A DNA stretch of 64,000 nucleotides from Haliclystus octoradiatus (taxonomy: Eukaryota > Cnidaria > Staurozoa > Stauromedusae > Haliclystidae), in NCBI GenBank assembly GCA_916610825.1, contig OU744447.1, forward strand, positions 25,669,037 through 25,733,036, given 5' to 3'. Position numbers and translations under genes: made by a program. A model generated the notes under the pieces. The model saw only the letters and a program-made list of their open reading frames with translations. It searched no databases and had not been told where the DNA came from. Positions 23,051 through 37,262 of this stretch are shown in pieces. Within the stretch, counting starts at the first letter, position 1, and each line of letters begins with the position of its first letter.

Positions 23051-23994
23051 CAGCTGAGTGTGCATCTGAAGATTGCTCTTTGCCATTAGCATTGGACATA
23101 TATGAACAGCATAATCATTTATCTATGCAGCGACAATTCGAGACGACAGCAGTAGCTTGCAACAAACTATATGTCAAAGAAATGACCCCTTGTGAAATGG
23201 CTGAAGGAAAAATTTCTTGCACCAAGAAAGTTGAAATAGCAAACAAGGAACAGATGCCAAATAATAGATTAGTGAATGGTTATATCAGAAGTAACAGATT
23301 TGCAAAGAATAAAAGCAATAAAAAACCCCGGGCTTATACAAAACGTACTCTCAAAATTCATATGTGTTCTATATGCGAAAGAAGCTTTAGGCAAGTATCC
23401 GAATTAAAAAGACACATACTAACTCATACTGGAGAACAACCTTACGGATGCGAGTATTGTGGGCGAAGATTCACTCTATTGGGTAATTTAGATCGACATG
23501 TACGGATTCATACTGGGGAAAAACCGTTTGTGTGTAGCCAATGCGGTAAGGCCTTTAGCGATAAAGGTAGTCTTAATAAGCACATTAAGTCTCATGCTGC
23601 ACGAAGTCTTAATGTTTGTAATGAATGTGGCAAAGGATTTACTACCCCAACACGATTAATTAGTCACAAGAAATCTCATCTTACAGAAGAAGAAAAGAAC
23701 ACCGCTGGGAAAGAAGAAATATCACAAATATGTAATGATTGTGGAAAAGTTGTACGATCTATTCGTAGTTTATACAGACACCGACGAATGCATTCAGGCA
23801 AAAATCCCTATATATGTGATGAGTGTGGAAAAGTATTTAGTACATCAACAAATTTAAAAAGACACAATTCAGTTCATACGGGTGAAAAACCTCACGTGTG
23901 TCATATTTGTGGAATAGCATTCAGTACTTCAGGCAATTTAAAAAGACATAAGAACTCGAAGAGGGTTCACTACCATAAAAATACTACTACATGA
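23051..23994 (+). CDS. C2H2 zinc-finger terminal exon (alternative exon of the PHD gene or sister gene)
   Basis: A tandem acceptor ttattcagcag gives AG at 23049-23050 and 23052-23053; both keep the frame and both are phase 1, the same as exon 4 of the PHD gene, so exon 3 (16739-16998) can splice here to give ...LN-A-(A)-E-C-A-S-E-D-C. The opening ECASEDCSLPLALDIYEQH parallels the degenerate first finger of the 19058 exon. After about 80 polar, basic residues come seven C2H2 fingers, several with TGE(K/Q)P linkers, ending with GNLKRHKNSKRVH and a TGA at 23992. No finger-pair expansion is seen and no fingers are broken, so this array looks better preserved than the one at 19058. Without a splice junction it would have to start at an internal Met. 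Confidence 0.75.
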
Positions 23995-24699
23995 TGAATG
24001 TAGCATAATTTATTTATATTTTTTCTACTTATTTATTTATATAGAATTATCCCCATATTTCATTGTCACATTTATTATAATATCTGATCTAATTTTGCAT
24101 GTATCATGCAGACAATCATTTAATATTTAATTACTTTATAATATAAAAAATTCTTTTTTTAGTTTTGCACTATTGAATCCAATCTGCAATCTATGGGTAA
24201 ATAGAACTCACGTGATTTTCATATATTACTTTGATTTTTGGTATACAAAGTGCGATAAAACTGGGGGATAAAAAACAAGTTTGACATGCCTAAAAAACTT
24301 GTTACAGTCAAACGTTTCTTCCTTGCGAGGGGGTTAAGTATCCCCGACAGTGGGTTATATCAGAGCCTCTGGGCTATATCCCTTACTGTGACCCTTCCCG
24401 AAAGTTAGCTTGATTCGCTAATTCAATTTTTTCGTCTGCCACTGGTTGAGAATAATACGAATGCATGTTGCCTAGGAATCGAGAACCAACGCCATTGCCA
24501 GCAAAACCTCTAAATTAAGAAAATTATTTTTCTAGGAATTTGAAAACAATCTTTATTCAAAGACCTAGCCCGTGCGCAGACTATACCAGCCCCCGACTCA
24601 ACCGAGTAGTAATTGACTCAATATGAATAACAGCACAAACAAGAAAAGAGTAAGTACAACCATAAACACAATGAATAGAATAACTAAAACAAAAGAGAG
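23995..24699. other. 3' flank and LINE 5' region, no gene
   Basis: AT-rich 3' flank of the zinc-finger exon, then from about 24.3 kb a more GC-balanced stretch that may be the 5' untranslated region of the LINE. It includes a short imperfect palindrome GGGTTATATCAG...CTATATCCC at 24351-24381. No ORF1 was recognised. Confidence 0.35.
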
Positions 24700-27303
24700 A
24701 TAAAAATCTTAACAATTAATGCTCAATGTCTAACATCTGAGCGATTAACAGAATTACAGACATACGCTGTTGATGATGATATAGACCTAATAATTATTTA
24801 AGAGACATGACTACATCCAGAATCAATGGGATGTTCTATACCTGGTTATTGTCTATATAGAAATGGCAGGCATGGTGGCACTGCTATATTTTACAAATAT
24901 ATCATGAAAGTTTATTTAGATCCAACCCTGACAAGAAAGGCCCAGGGGATTGAATACGAACAATTAGTAGTAAAACTACAAATACCAAATAATAAAGTTA
25001 TATACATCATAAATTTATACAATCCTCGCTATGAGAATTACCGCCAAGCACTTGACATCATTCGTAATACCACAGAGACTTTAACTGAAAGAAATTGTGA
25101 CTTCATATTAGCAGGAGATTTGAACATTGACTACCATAAAAACACTCCTGCAAAAAAACTGCTTTAGGAGTTGATGTCCCAATTTAAACTACACATTCTT
25201 AACACTAAATCGACGCGAATCACAGAAACATCTCAAACGGAAATAGATTATATGATATCATCTACTTCATTAAAACATACAATAACTACATGTATTCCAA
25301 AAACTGTCTGTAATTCAGACCACCTTGGGCTGTATTCTGTTATGAAATATGATGCTACAGAACAACCTAGAAAAACAACCAGAACTGTAAGATCATACAA
25401 AAACTTTGACAGAGTTGCATTTTGTGAAGAACTCTTGAATGTTGATCTGACTAAATTTGAAGAAGCAATAACGGATGAAAATGTAAACAAAGCAGCCATG
25501 ATATTACAAACAATATTGCAGAACACTCTGAACAAATATGCACCAGAAAAAAACAATTGTAATGTATCCAAATTACGCACCATGGGTAACTTGTTGAACT
25601 AAGAGATCAATTAAAGAAACGCAACAAAATGCGCTATACGGCTATGAAGACGACATCATCAAAAGATTGGGAACTGTATAAACATCAGCGTAATCAAATA
25701 ACATATAAACTCAGACAGGCAAATATAAATTACAACAAAGAAAAATTTGTTGAATGTGGTGACAATTTAAAAGAAGTATGGAACCTTGTCAAAAAGCTGA
25801 CCAGAAAAACTAATTATAAATGTACAGCAAAAACGAAATCAGAATTAAATGAAATCAACAAATTTTTCAGTGAGGTTGGATCAACCATTAAGAACCAAAC
25901 TCACACAAAAACCAACTATGAAATAATACAACAATATCCACAAACATTCGAATTCACACAAATGTCACAGCCATTGACACAATTAAAGCTGTAGGGCTAC
26001 TACCAAATTGGAAAGCACCTGGCTACAATGGCATAAATGGCTTCGCAATTAAATCTGCCCTTCCAGCCATTGCGGCACCATTTACAAAACTTATCAACCT
26101 ATCCCTAAAGACATCAAAGTTTCCAACTTGCTTCAAAAACACTATACTATCACCAATACCAAAAGTACCAGGTACTATAGAACCAGATAAGCATCGTCCA
26201 CTTGCACTTTTATCGTTACTGTCAAAAGTTGTGGAAAGAATAGTTTACATCCAACTGTACCCCTTTTTATCTCCTATCCTAAATAAATATCAACATGGAT
26301 TCCAACACTGTCACTCGACAGTTACAGCCCTTCTGATCATAACAGAAAAGAATTCTTAAAACATGGACACTCGTGATACTTCCTTGCTAATTCTCATGGA
26401 CCTATCTAAATCATTCGATAGCCTTCAACATAATATTTTATTGGATAAACTTAAACTATTCGGATTATCCGACATTGCATTGGCATGGATAGAATCGTAC
26501 GTAAAAGACCGCAAACAGACCATAAAAGTGAACAACATCTACTCTGACGAATTTACACTGTCATGTGGAGTACTTCAAGGCTCAGTACATGGAGCTACAG
26601 CTAGAAACAGATTATCTGCTATATCAAAGATTCGCCCCTATATTCCGGCTGGGTTATTTAAAACACCCATAGAAACAAAAATTTCAAATCCATGTCTCTA
26701 CGCTATCGCAGTCTGGGCCTCATGCAACAAAACACAGCTTAGAAGGGTCCAGGCAGGGATACAAAATTGGGCAGCAAAATTGATATGTGGCAAGCGAAAG
26801 TTTCATAGAATGAAAGACACACTTGAACAACTGGGATGGCTCTCTATCAACCACATGTCACATCTACGCACTGCATGTACACTGTACATTGTACAGCCCA
26901 TCAATCTAAATCAGGAACATATGGTTCAGAATTAAAGATGTTATTTAATAAAAGTAATCACAAATATATTACAAGAAAAAATATGTACATTCTCCCGCGC
27001 GTCCATATTGACCGTGGTAAACGATCATTCAGCTTTCGAGGTGCACAATCCCTAAATAAATATTACAAATACGATTCATACAATATAATTGAATATAAAC
27101 AAGAATTTAAAAATACACTATATTCTCAATCAAACTAATTATTAGACGACGATGACGCCGTCAGACATCAAGAAACGACTGCTTAACAATAATGCCTTAT
27201 ATAACACATGCATGTAATCAAATAGAACAAAAAGCAAAAATCATGTATCATAGTTGTTTATATGTCTTTAAATAAACTATTTCTATTCTATTCTATTCTA
27301 TAT
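24700..27303 (+). mobile_element. Broken CR1/L2-like LINE (ORF2 endonuclease and reverse transcriptase)
   Basis: Endonuclease: TINAQCLTSERLTELQ near 24705, then ILAGDLNIDYHKN near 25110, and CNSDHLGLYSVM near 25309 (the catalytic SDH). Reverse transcriptase: NWKAPGYNGINGFAIKSALP near 26010, KHRPLALLSLLSKVVERIVY near 26190, LMDLSKSFDSLQHNILLDKL near 26394 and CGVLQGSV near 26570. The protein then jumps to a C-terminal segment, so the YxDD active-site block is deleted near 26588. The frame is broken by stops (for example TAG at 25165) and shifts near 25600, 25990 and 26350. The C-terminus RGKRSFSFRGAQSLNKYYKY and a TTCTA repeat tail (27280-27303) fit the CR1/L2/Jockey group. Confidence 0.85.
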
Positions 27304-30300
27304 ATAGCGGCAGATTAAACGTTCTTGAAGGGAAAGCACCAAAATATAGAAGCATTATTTATTGAAAGGGGCAAACATGACCGGTGGGCTCTACGCGCTT
27401 AAAGTCGAGTGTGTGTTTGTCGTTTGTATTTGTTTCTGTGAAACCATGCAGAAACTCGAAGTTTGAAGTCATGCCGAATCCATGGCTGAGTATAAATTGA
27501 TCGTTGAATTCAAGCTGAGCTCGTAGCAACCGCAGGTCAAGGCCGGTCAATGTTGCTATTTTAAGATCTTTAAAGAACCTATTACGTATTTCAACCGTTA
27601 CTCATTGTATGGTGTATGTCAAGCTCAAGTCAAGCGTAAATATTAGATTGTACGATGATTTAAATGTAATAATGTATGTATATATGATCTTGGGATCAGG
27701 ATGACGTATAATATAAGGTGTATATTAGTAGATTTTTTCTGTTAAATAAGGAGAATGAAGCGAATGTGAAATAACTCAAGTACGTTAAATAATTTATGTA
27801 CAGTTGAAATTTAGGTGAATTAGTAATTTGGTTACAAAAATTCATTAATGGATCAACAGGACGATAACGGATGGTAAGTTATTCAAATATCAGATTGTCC
27901 GATTAAAATAAAAATATGAACCACTGTGAGATTTCGTAGTGTTTCATTGAGTGATAGTTGATTTATTTCTTAGTTGATTTAGAGAAGTAGGTATGAGATT
28001 GATAGTTAATGAATGACATATAAATTTATACTATAATACAATTACAATTGACAACCCTATACATTTTTGTAGATGTCGTAGATTCCTGTATTATGTACAA
28101 AATAATGATATTGAATTTCTGCAGACAGGCTTATACTTTCCTCTCGTATTCACCTCAATACATGTTACGAGACATTTGAACAACAGTGAAGCTGTAGAAT
28201 CGTTTCTGATCAATCGATAGACCAATTCGGCTAAGAAATCAGGTGACAAATAGCGGATGTTTATATCACGTGACTCACGTAAATTATCAAGTGAACTACC
28301 GCAAAACAGAGCAATAGGTAGGTTTATTTTTCTTCATTAATTAATCAAAATGAGCTCGGATCTTACTATTTCATAATCTGTAGCTAATTTTAAATGTTGA
28401 ATTTTACGTTAAACCTGTTTTTATTGCTGTGGGGGGGAAATAAACCTACAGATAAATCGGCTACAAAAGGCAAACTGCAAGTGGATTTCTGTTGATTTCT
28501 TACTAAAATCCAATTTCATTGTGACTTAAAAACACATGACAGTATCATATATAATATCACATAAAATATGTCATAATTTTGACAGGAATTATACTATTTC
28601 AATGTTAGTTACAAATGAATTTGATTTCAAAAGAATTATACTGTTGCGTTGTCAGATTTAGTTCATGTAGCTTTTCACCACAGCTATGAAACTGTTAGAG
28701 TTTTACACGGCAACCCATATATTTCTGAAGCCAGATAATACATTAAACTGTAGTCAGACTACAAGACTACAAGTAGTTTGAAATTCATAGTTTTTTGTGA
28801 AGTTAAACTTTCATAGTAGCATTGCCAGTCAGCCAGTCAGCTTGTAATTCTCAATAAGCCAGGGTCAGTTATAGACAGTACACATTACCATGACACGCAT
28901 CATATACTATAGTTTTTACTAACTGTCGTGAGTTATATTATTTTGGTGCTCATATAATAGTTCTTCCATAATATAGAGCTCATATTTTGATCATAGTAGA
29001 AAGAAAACGAGCAAGATAACGGTAACAAAATTTAGCGTTCAAAGAAAATTCCTGTTTGCCTGCCCTTGTAACCTCATTGAACTACTCTTCTCCTCCGCTC
29101 TTTCCATCTAAAAAGTGTTTCAAATGTGATTCTTCGGTTTCCATGCATAACTCCAGAATTTAAACGTAATGATATTCCCAAAAAGTAATGTATTCACCGC
29201 TAAAATTTGGTTGATCTGGCAGCGAAAATGTTGCACCTTTTAATTCCTATAATTTCTCTCCCACGAGAATAAATAAGACATGAAACACACCTGCAACAAT
29301 GTCGAGTAAGCAACTATGTATAAAAATATTTTTCTGAACTTAGAAATTAAATAAATCCTCTAATAACACGAAGTTAGATCCATTTGATAACTGCAGAAAC
29401 GTACGTGCATGCAACCATTCATTCGTTCGACTGTAAACACCCACTATACATACCATGTGACCAGCCACTCGAAACTTAGCCGACTTGGTCTATTGTCAAG
29501 GTTCAAGGAAAAAGAACCTTCTGTATGCTTGGTTGAATTACAAAACATCACTTTAGAATTTTAGCAAACCCTAACGGTTATCCACCTGAAGGTTATATAC
29601 GCATATATTCATATGTCACCCTTTGGATGAATACGTGTGAATTATACAAATGATAAACTTGTGAAATTTGGAGACATCGTTCGCCTGACGTCAAGAGTTC
29701 AACAAAATTTTACTTTTAGGACGTGAAGGTAAGTTCAAGTTGTACTAAATAGAAGAAAACATTAGGCCTACAAATTACAGATATTTTGTACTTTTCAATG
29801 ATTGGAATTGCGATAGGCGATTTTATTTCATAATTATATACTATTAGTTACAAAATTTAAATGAGCAACGCCAACTTATTCCATAGGCTATCATGGAAAG
29901 GAATTTGACATCCATTGAAAGTTGTTAGAATTGAATGTTTTGAAACTGACCGTAAATCGGGATTTAATTAACTTGAACATCGTGGTCACGTTTTTCTTGT
30001 TTTAATTCCAGTATCATATGTATGAAATGTCTTTTAATGGAATTTTACTGAATAGGCTACCTATCTATTAGGCTAGTCCCTAATTTAATTGGTCCAGTAA
30101 CCGGGTGGTTGAAAAAAGCAAGATTCCCGGTAGTCAAATACGCACGTGCAGAACGCTTTTCTGTCTTCGAGATATGTAAATAAAACTTTCAATTTTGAAA
30201 CTTTAAACTTATATCTATTTAAGTTATTAAAAGATATCACATTTATTTTGATAATGACATTGAGGCAAATAGGATAACTTGTGGAAACAATTCAACATTT

Positions 30301-30525
30301 GTGGAAGTACAGTAGATGCTTGATTGAGCAGAAACAGAAAATTATTTAATCGACGTCGCGTTTTTCACGATTGCCGACGGGTACATTCAAGACATTGAAC
30401 AAGCTCAAATCAGATCTCACGTTTTGAGAATGAATATATTATTTTATTTCCTAAAAACAGTGGATCAACCAATTGGAATTGTTTTCTGTCAATAACATCA
30501 GCAACAACATAGTTTCACGATCATG
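27304..30525. other. No gene recognised
   Basis: About 3.2 kb of AT-rich sequence. A 63-codon minus-strand frame (27359-27550) in slightly GC-richer DNA has no known motif. No exon-like splice framing, tRNA, or transposon terminus was recognised. Regulatory sequence cannot be excluded. Confidence 0.4.
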
Positions 30526-30530
30526 ATAGC

Positions 30531-30785
30531 TGTGCAAAAAATAATGTGATTTCTACTTTTTATATTTTATGTTTATCGTGTTACGCAACTTGATTTATTA
30601 TTATTCTGTAACTGTAGTTCATACAATTTCTATTGTGTTGTTTTCATTGTTATATTATTGAAAGTGAAAGCGTTTTAGTTAGTTTAAATTATATATCCCG
30701 AAGAGAAACACGTGTCTTTTATTTATTAATTAATTATACGTTTTTTGAGATTCTTCAATTATTTAACTGTGTATTATTCTGCACA
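30531..30785 (+). repeat. 5' LTR of the BEL/Pao element
   Basis: TGTGCA...GCACA, paired with 37263-37518. The sequence just inside (TTTTGGAGCCCAAC) may be the primer-binding site. Confidence 0.9.
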
Positions 30786-33700
30786 GATTTTGGAGCCCAA
30801 CTAAATGCTCGAACTCAAGTTTGTTATTGAGTTTATTGCGTTATTTACATATTTAATTGATTATTTTGAGTTTATGAGTTTACCACCTTCATATTTAATT
30901 GTTTTGTGTTTTAAAGAGTTTACAAGTTTCTTTATTTTGTATATAAATTATTTGATTTCATTTTACTTTTATAATATGAACATTCTCTTTGGATTGTTAC
31001 CAACGGGGCGGATTTACCAATTTAGAAGGAGATATCGATACTGATGGCATTGATAAACGGTCAAATATAACAAACGAATTTTCATCATCTGACGATAACG
31101 ATGATTGGCCTGATGATGTTAAAGAGCTTGTTGAAAATTATGTGATAAAGATAAGAAATCAAATTATACCATCATATGAGAGGGTGCGGCATGAAATGAA
31201 TCTTGGGCGTTATGATAATCCAGCGAAACTATACAATGAGTTTTATGAAGCCAGAGTACCCTTTCAGCAGAACGTCTCAAAATCTGAGCAGATATTATCA
31301 ACCGTTCCTAGGAACTCTGCATTCAAAGACATTCATGAAACATTCAAAGCTGATTTAGAGTTTTATTCATTGGTTGGAGAAGAATATAAAATTCTTAGAA
31401 AAGCTTTGAAAGTTAAGAAAATGGTTATCATAGTTCGAAATATGATAGAGCAAGATTGTGATCAATTATCAGAAAAGCAAAGAAAAGTGAGACACAAAGA
31501 AAGCATTGAAACAGAAACCGATCTACACAGAAAGTTAAAAACTGATTGTATGGCATCTATCTCTACACCTTAAACCAGTACAAAAGATGATCACTGTGAA
31601 ATTACAGATCCATCTAAAGACATAGTAAAATAAATAGGATAGTCATTATTGCAATCATATAACAAGCTTGTAGATATGTGGAATATTTATAATTATCCTG
31701 ATGCTAACCAAATACTATTCACAGGATGTCATTATGAAGTTATGCTCGACAAATGCGAGGCTCTTGAGGATGCAATTTTAAAGTACCTTGAAAAGCTAAG
31801 AGATCAAACAGATGTTCCAATAGAAGAGAGAAGATCGTTCTTGGCAAAAGCGCTACAACAAGAAAGAAAGATGATCAAGAGAGCTAAGAGAGAGAAGAGA
31901 GATATTTAAGATATGGAAAGTTTCAGATAAAGCAGAAGCATGTTATAAGCTTAAAACAAACCCATATACTAAATTACATGATATTAACACCGATTTTAAT
32001 GAGGAAAGTGATATGCAATAAAACATTGCAGGCGTTGGTCATTTGAATTATAGTAGTGACAGCAATGAAGACCTCGCGAAGATGAGTTATTACAGCAACA
32101 TAAATAGTTATCGAATTAGCCACAAACAAAAACGTAAACAACAAGCTACACCAACAAAATTGAGTTCAAGGTATAAATATCCAAATTGGCTATCTGTAAA
32201 AACCAAGAAACATCAAAGCATGACAAAGCCCCGATCAGAAAACCTATCGTTGTGGGATGTTCTCTACAATAATACTTTCAACGACTGGCGAAAGACTCAT
32301 TCCTTAAGGTCATATCGTTTAATGGAATAAATCCAGCAGAATATGATGATTTCAAGGAAAAATTCCATTTATCTGGCGTAGCCAAATAAGCTATGCAGTC
32401 TGAAAAGCCTCGTGGATTTGACAAATTCATCCAGTCATTAGAAATATTGGATGAAGAGTTTGGTGACCCTACAGCCTACAGCAAAGAAAGGGGCGTTATA
32501 TGCTAAACTTCCTAAGCTACCTGCTCTTGATGAATACAGATTAAATACCTTAATGGAAGTAAAGTATACAATACGAGAGCATCATATTATGATGTCAATA
32601 ACCTGATGGAATCTGATTCCATATCAGATTGAATTATTAAATTGTTAAAATGGACTTCTACAACAGAGACTAATTACAGAAACTATCTCTTGTGCAGAGG
32701 AGGAACAAAAAATAATTTAGAAAATTTTACATCGTGGATTGAATTGGTAATCAGAGAAGCAAGGGAGAGGTCATATGATCTACACATTACCGAAGAATCA
32801 AAAGTCAATAATCACAGGTTTTATAATCAAACGGTTATAAAGAAACCTTACAAGGTAAGAAAACAAAGGCATTTATAGAAAATGCCAAGTCTACATTGAC
32901 AAAGGTGAAAAGTATAGCAGAAAATGAAACAGAAGAGGGAACATTCATCATCCGACTATAGCACGCAAGATACTGATGAGGAAAAAACAATTCCAAAAAT
33001 AATCATGATAACCAACACTGATATTGGAATGTACATTACATATCCATATTGTCAATACAAAGGGCATGATTTACCAAATTGCTATAACTTCAAAAAGCTA
33101 TCACATGACGACAGGAAACACATTGCTGTTCAATCTAATGCATGCGATGCTTGAAAGGTCGTCATTTTGCTGCCAGTTGCAGATCAGAAATAACTTGTCA
33201 AATCTGTTCAAAGCAACATCATGAATTGCTCCATGGCATTCAAAATCAAAAGAACATTAACAATACCTTAGATGAAAAGATTGATAAGGTGGAGAAAAGT
33301 ATTTGTGAAGTTCAACAAATGGTTCAAAGTTTGGTAAATAGCAATACATCAACTGTACATCTTACTAATTCCAATGAAGTATTAGATACACCAGCAAGTG
33401 AACATATAAGAAGCCGTGGCAATAAAAGATATAAAAAATCTGTAAAAATGTGTTACAGAGTTGTGTCTTTATAGTAAACAAAGGTTACAAAACAATGATA
33501 AATGCTGTAATGGATGAAGCATCCTCTGACACATTCATAGAGAACAAACTCCTGAGATCTCTTGACTTGGTCGGCACTGGCACACCACGAATTTGGTACA
33601 CTCAATGATGAAGACTATACCTTTTACAACGAAGTTCATTTATTGAAAGTAGAATCAATCGATGGAATATTTACATGTGACATTCAAGTTAATTCCACTG

Positions 33701-36700
33701 AAGAAATCAACTCGGGGATTCCTTTACCTAACTACAACAGGATGAAAAACATTTTCCTTATCTGGAAGGTTTTGCGTTCCCTCAGTTAGCTGATCAACCA
33801 ATTCAGATGTTGCTGGGATTCAACTACCCAAAACTTCATGCTGCATGACAACCAGATGTAAGTCGGACAAACATAACAGATCCAGTTTTGAGAACAATTG
33901 TACTTGGAAATACGATCGGTTATACCGCTCAAGAGTCTGCAAGTAAAGTGATGTTACCAAATATAATATCAAACACAGCACTGTCCATGATACCAAAGGA
34001 ACAAATGGCAATTGATAATATTGGCTTAACCACTTTATCAAAATCTAAGACGTTGTACTCGCCTGAAGATCAAATAGCAGAAGAAATTGTTGAAAATGGA
34101 GTGACTCAATTGTCAAGGGGCCATTTTGAAGCCCCTATTCCATTGAAGAATGGCGAACTTTATGATCTTCCAGGATATTGCGGGAAAGTCAAAAAGACAG
34201 AAGCTATTCAAGAATGTCGCCTGGAAAAGAAATCACCAGAAGGAATGGCACAAGTAGATAGAGCTACCAACGAATGGCTAGAAATTGATTGTGTAAGAAA
34301 ATTGGATTTTCGAAAAGATAATATTGCGAAGGGATTTTCCATTCCTCGTGTATTTATCATCAAACAAGATAGACAGACCACAAATTGCAGAGTTTGCCTT
34401 GATTACTCTCGTCTGTATGGCAAAGAAGGGAAATTTCTGAATGGTTTCTGCCTGGTAGGACCTAAAAAACAAGGAGACATTGTGGAGATTCTGCTACAAT
34501 ATAGAAAATTTCCATTTGCTATTGTAGCTGACGTCACAAAGATGTACTTATCTATTAAGCATAAACCCGAATATAAAACATATCATCGATTCTGGCATCG
34601 TGGAGAACCTTGGCAAGTTGAATCTATTTCCTTTGGAAATGCATCAGCACCATTTATTGCCCTAAGAGTCATGGACAAAGCAATGAAGAATAGTGAAATT
34701 TCTATGATGACCCACACAACTCTGCAAACTTCTCTTTACATGGACGACATTGTGACTTCGGTCGAGAAATTGGAGGAAGCCACGCAATTATATCATGAGA
34801 TCACTGGTATATATGATACTTGTCGTTTAACATTCAAGAAATGGTGTAGTAACTCATGGGAATTTATGGAATTTGTTCCTCAGGACAACAGAACAAAACA
34901 GATGGAACTCACTGCGGAATTGCCACCTGATCAAAATCTGCATTTGCAGCAGCAGCCTATATCAAATTGAAATATTCATCTGGACAATCAATCAATCATC
35001 TTCTAATTTCAAAATATAGATTAGTACCACTTCAGAGAAAGACTATTCCTCAAATTGAACTGATGGCTGCAACCCTTGGAACAAGGTTGTCAAAACTTCT
35101 ACAAGAAAAATATACAGAAGTAGAAGACATGTTCTTTTGGTCAGATTCAGTATATGTTCTGAATTGGCCAATCAAATACTATGAAAAGTATATAATTTTT
35201 GTAGCGAACAGGGTAACGGAAATATATGATTTAGCAAAATGTGAGAATTGGAATTATGTCAATACTCAGGATAATCCAGCGGGTTTGCCTACAAAAGGAG
35301 TTTCTCTTCAAACATTACTAGTATCAAACTTATGGAGACATGGCCTTTCATTTCTACAATTATCGAGAGAACAATGGAAATCAAAGATTCCAGAACCTAA
35401 AAAAGATCAATAAAATTCATCAGTGGTGCACGTGCTAGCCTCAAACTGTCCACGGTGACATCAGAACCAAAATTAGTGCCATTAAAATCAACCTATATAC
35501 CTCCATGCCAGCTGGATCACATCCTCAAAGAAGAGGATATTTTATCGTTATATATAAGTTATCATGCTAGTAAATGGTGGAGATAGAGATTTAAAAGTAA
35601 ATCAAATTGACTGGGATAATAATCAATTGGAAAAGATACAAAAAGCGATATCTAGAAAGACAACTATGGGCCCTGAAAGATTTCCAAATGGTCCAGATTT
35701 TCAAAAACAAGACCATGAATGAATTTGGCAATTGCCAAGATGTTGAAGAAAGGACATTCAGGTGAACCAGATACGAATGAGGTCAAAACAGCCAAAATTG
35801 AAATTATCAAATAACAACTGAGTGAACTTTTCATAATAGAGCTGAAAAGGCTTCAAAAGAAGGCAGCTGGTCTATCAAAAGTGAACTTAGTAAAGTGGGA
35901 GCATTATTTGACAGAGATGGTCTATAGAGAGCAAATTCAAGGTTGAAGAGTATGCCTGACCTACCAATAGAGACAATACATCCAATAATTTTGCCAAGAG
36001 ATTCCAAAATAACAGAACTTATTATACGTCAAGCTCACGAAGAAACAGGAAATTTGTCCTCCATATCACAAGTAATGTCAAAAGTAAGAGAACTGTATTG
36101 GGTTAAAGTCTGCGCACTATCGTAAAAAGAGTAATTCGTCAATGCATTATTTGCCGGAAGAAATTCAGGAAACCCAAATCACAACATATGGGAACATTAC
36201 CAATTGGATTGATACAATCTGACAGCTTGTCTATATTTCAATCTGTGTATATGGACTATACTGGACCATTTATCATCAAGAGGCGTCATGCCGAGATAAA
36301 ATGCTATCTTCTTGTGATTGTATGTCTTCAAACCAAGGCATCACATGTAGAACCTGTTAAAGCTTGTGACGTGGTAAACGCATTGCAACGATTTTCATCA
36401 TTAAGAAGGGTACCCAGAAGGAGAAGGACAGATAATTGCAGCTCGTTTATCGCAGGCAAGAAAATTATAGCTCCAACAGAAGATGAACAAACACTAAAAG
36501 ATTCATTGAAGAATATTAACCGGGAAAGGCTTAAAAGAGAATCTGGCGTCAAATCATGGACTTTCTCGCCACCGTATGGTCCTGAAATGAACGTAACAGC
36601 AGAAGCATTGGTTAGACTTGCGAAACGAAGACTCAACCGAAGTCTGAAAACTACTCTTTTTATTGAAGATCAATTCAACACTGCTGCACCAATGATCACA

Positions 36701-37262
36701 GATTCATTGAATTCTAGATCACTTAACTACATCGGTTCTGATTTGTCGTACATTATTATTATCACAGAAAACAAATTTTCAAAAGCTGGAATTGAACCAT
36801 GTGGAGACCTAGTTTCATGTGAATTTTGGACTTCCAAATACATCAAACATTGACTACAGATCCAATCTCCAATCGTATCATAAATGGCAGGTATGGAGTA
36901 AAGACCCAAGTGTTGGTCAAATCGTTATGGTATTTAGCAAAAGTGTTAAAAGAAATGAATGGCCTCTTGGTATAGTTACGAGGGTGTTCAATAATAATGC
37001 TGGTGCGGTCAGAAAACTGATGGTTAGATGTCAATTAGACAAAAGCGAAAAACCTAAAGAATTTACAAGAGCTGTAAGACAAATTGTCCCACTAGATCTA
37101 TTTTGTGATTGGCCAAGTAATGATTCTGTGAATGACAATCAATTTCAAGAAGAAGAAGGAAGACATTGGCGATGCAGATTGAATTTCCACAAATATCACC
37201 AACATTGAGTTAAAACTGTTATAGATGTTTCAGTACTAGTTTGCGTGCAAACTGGGCGGAAA

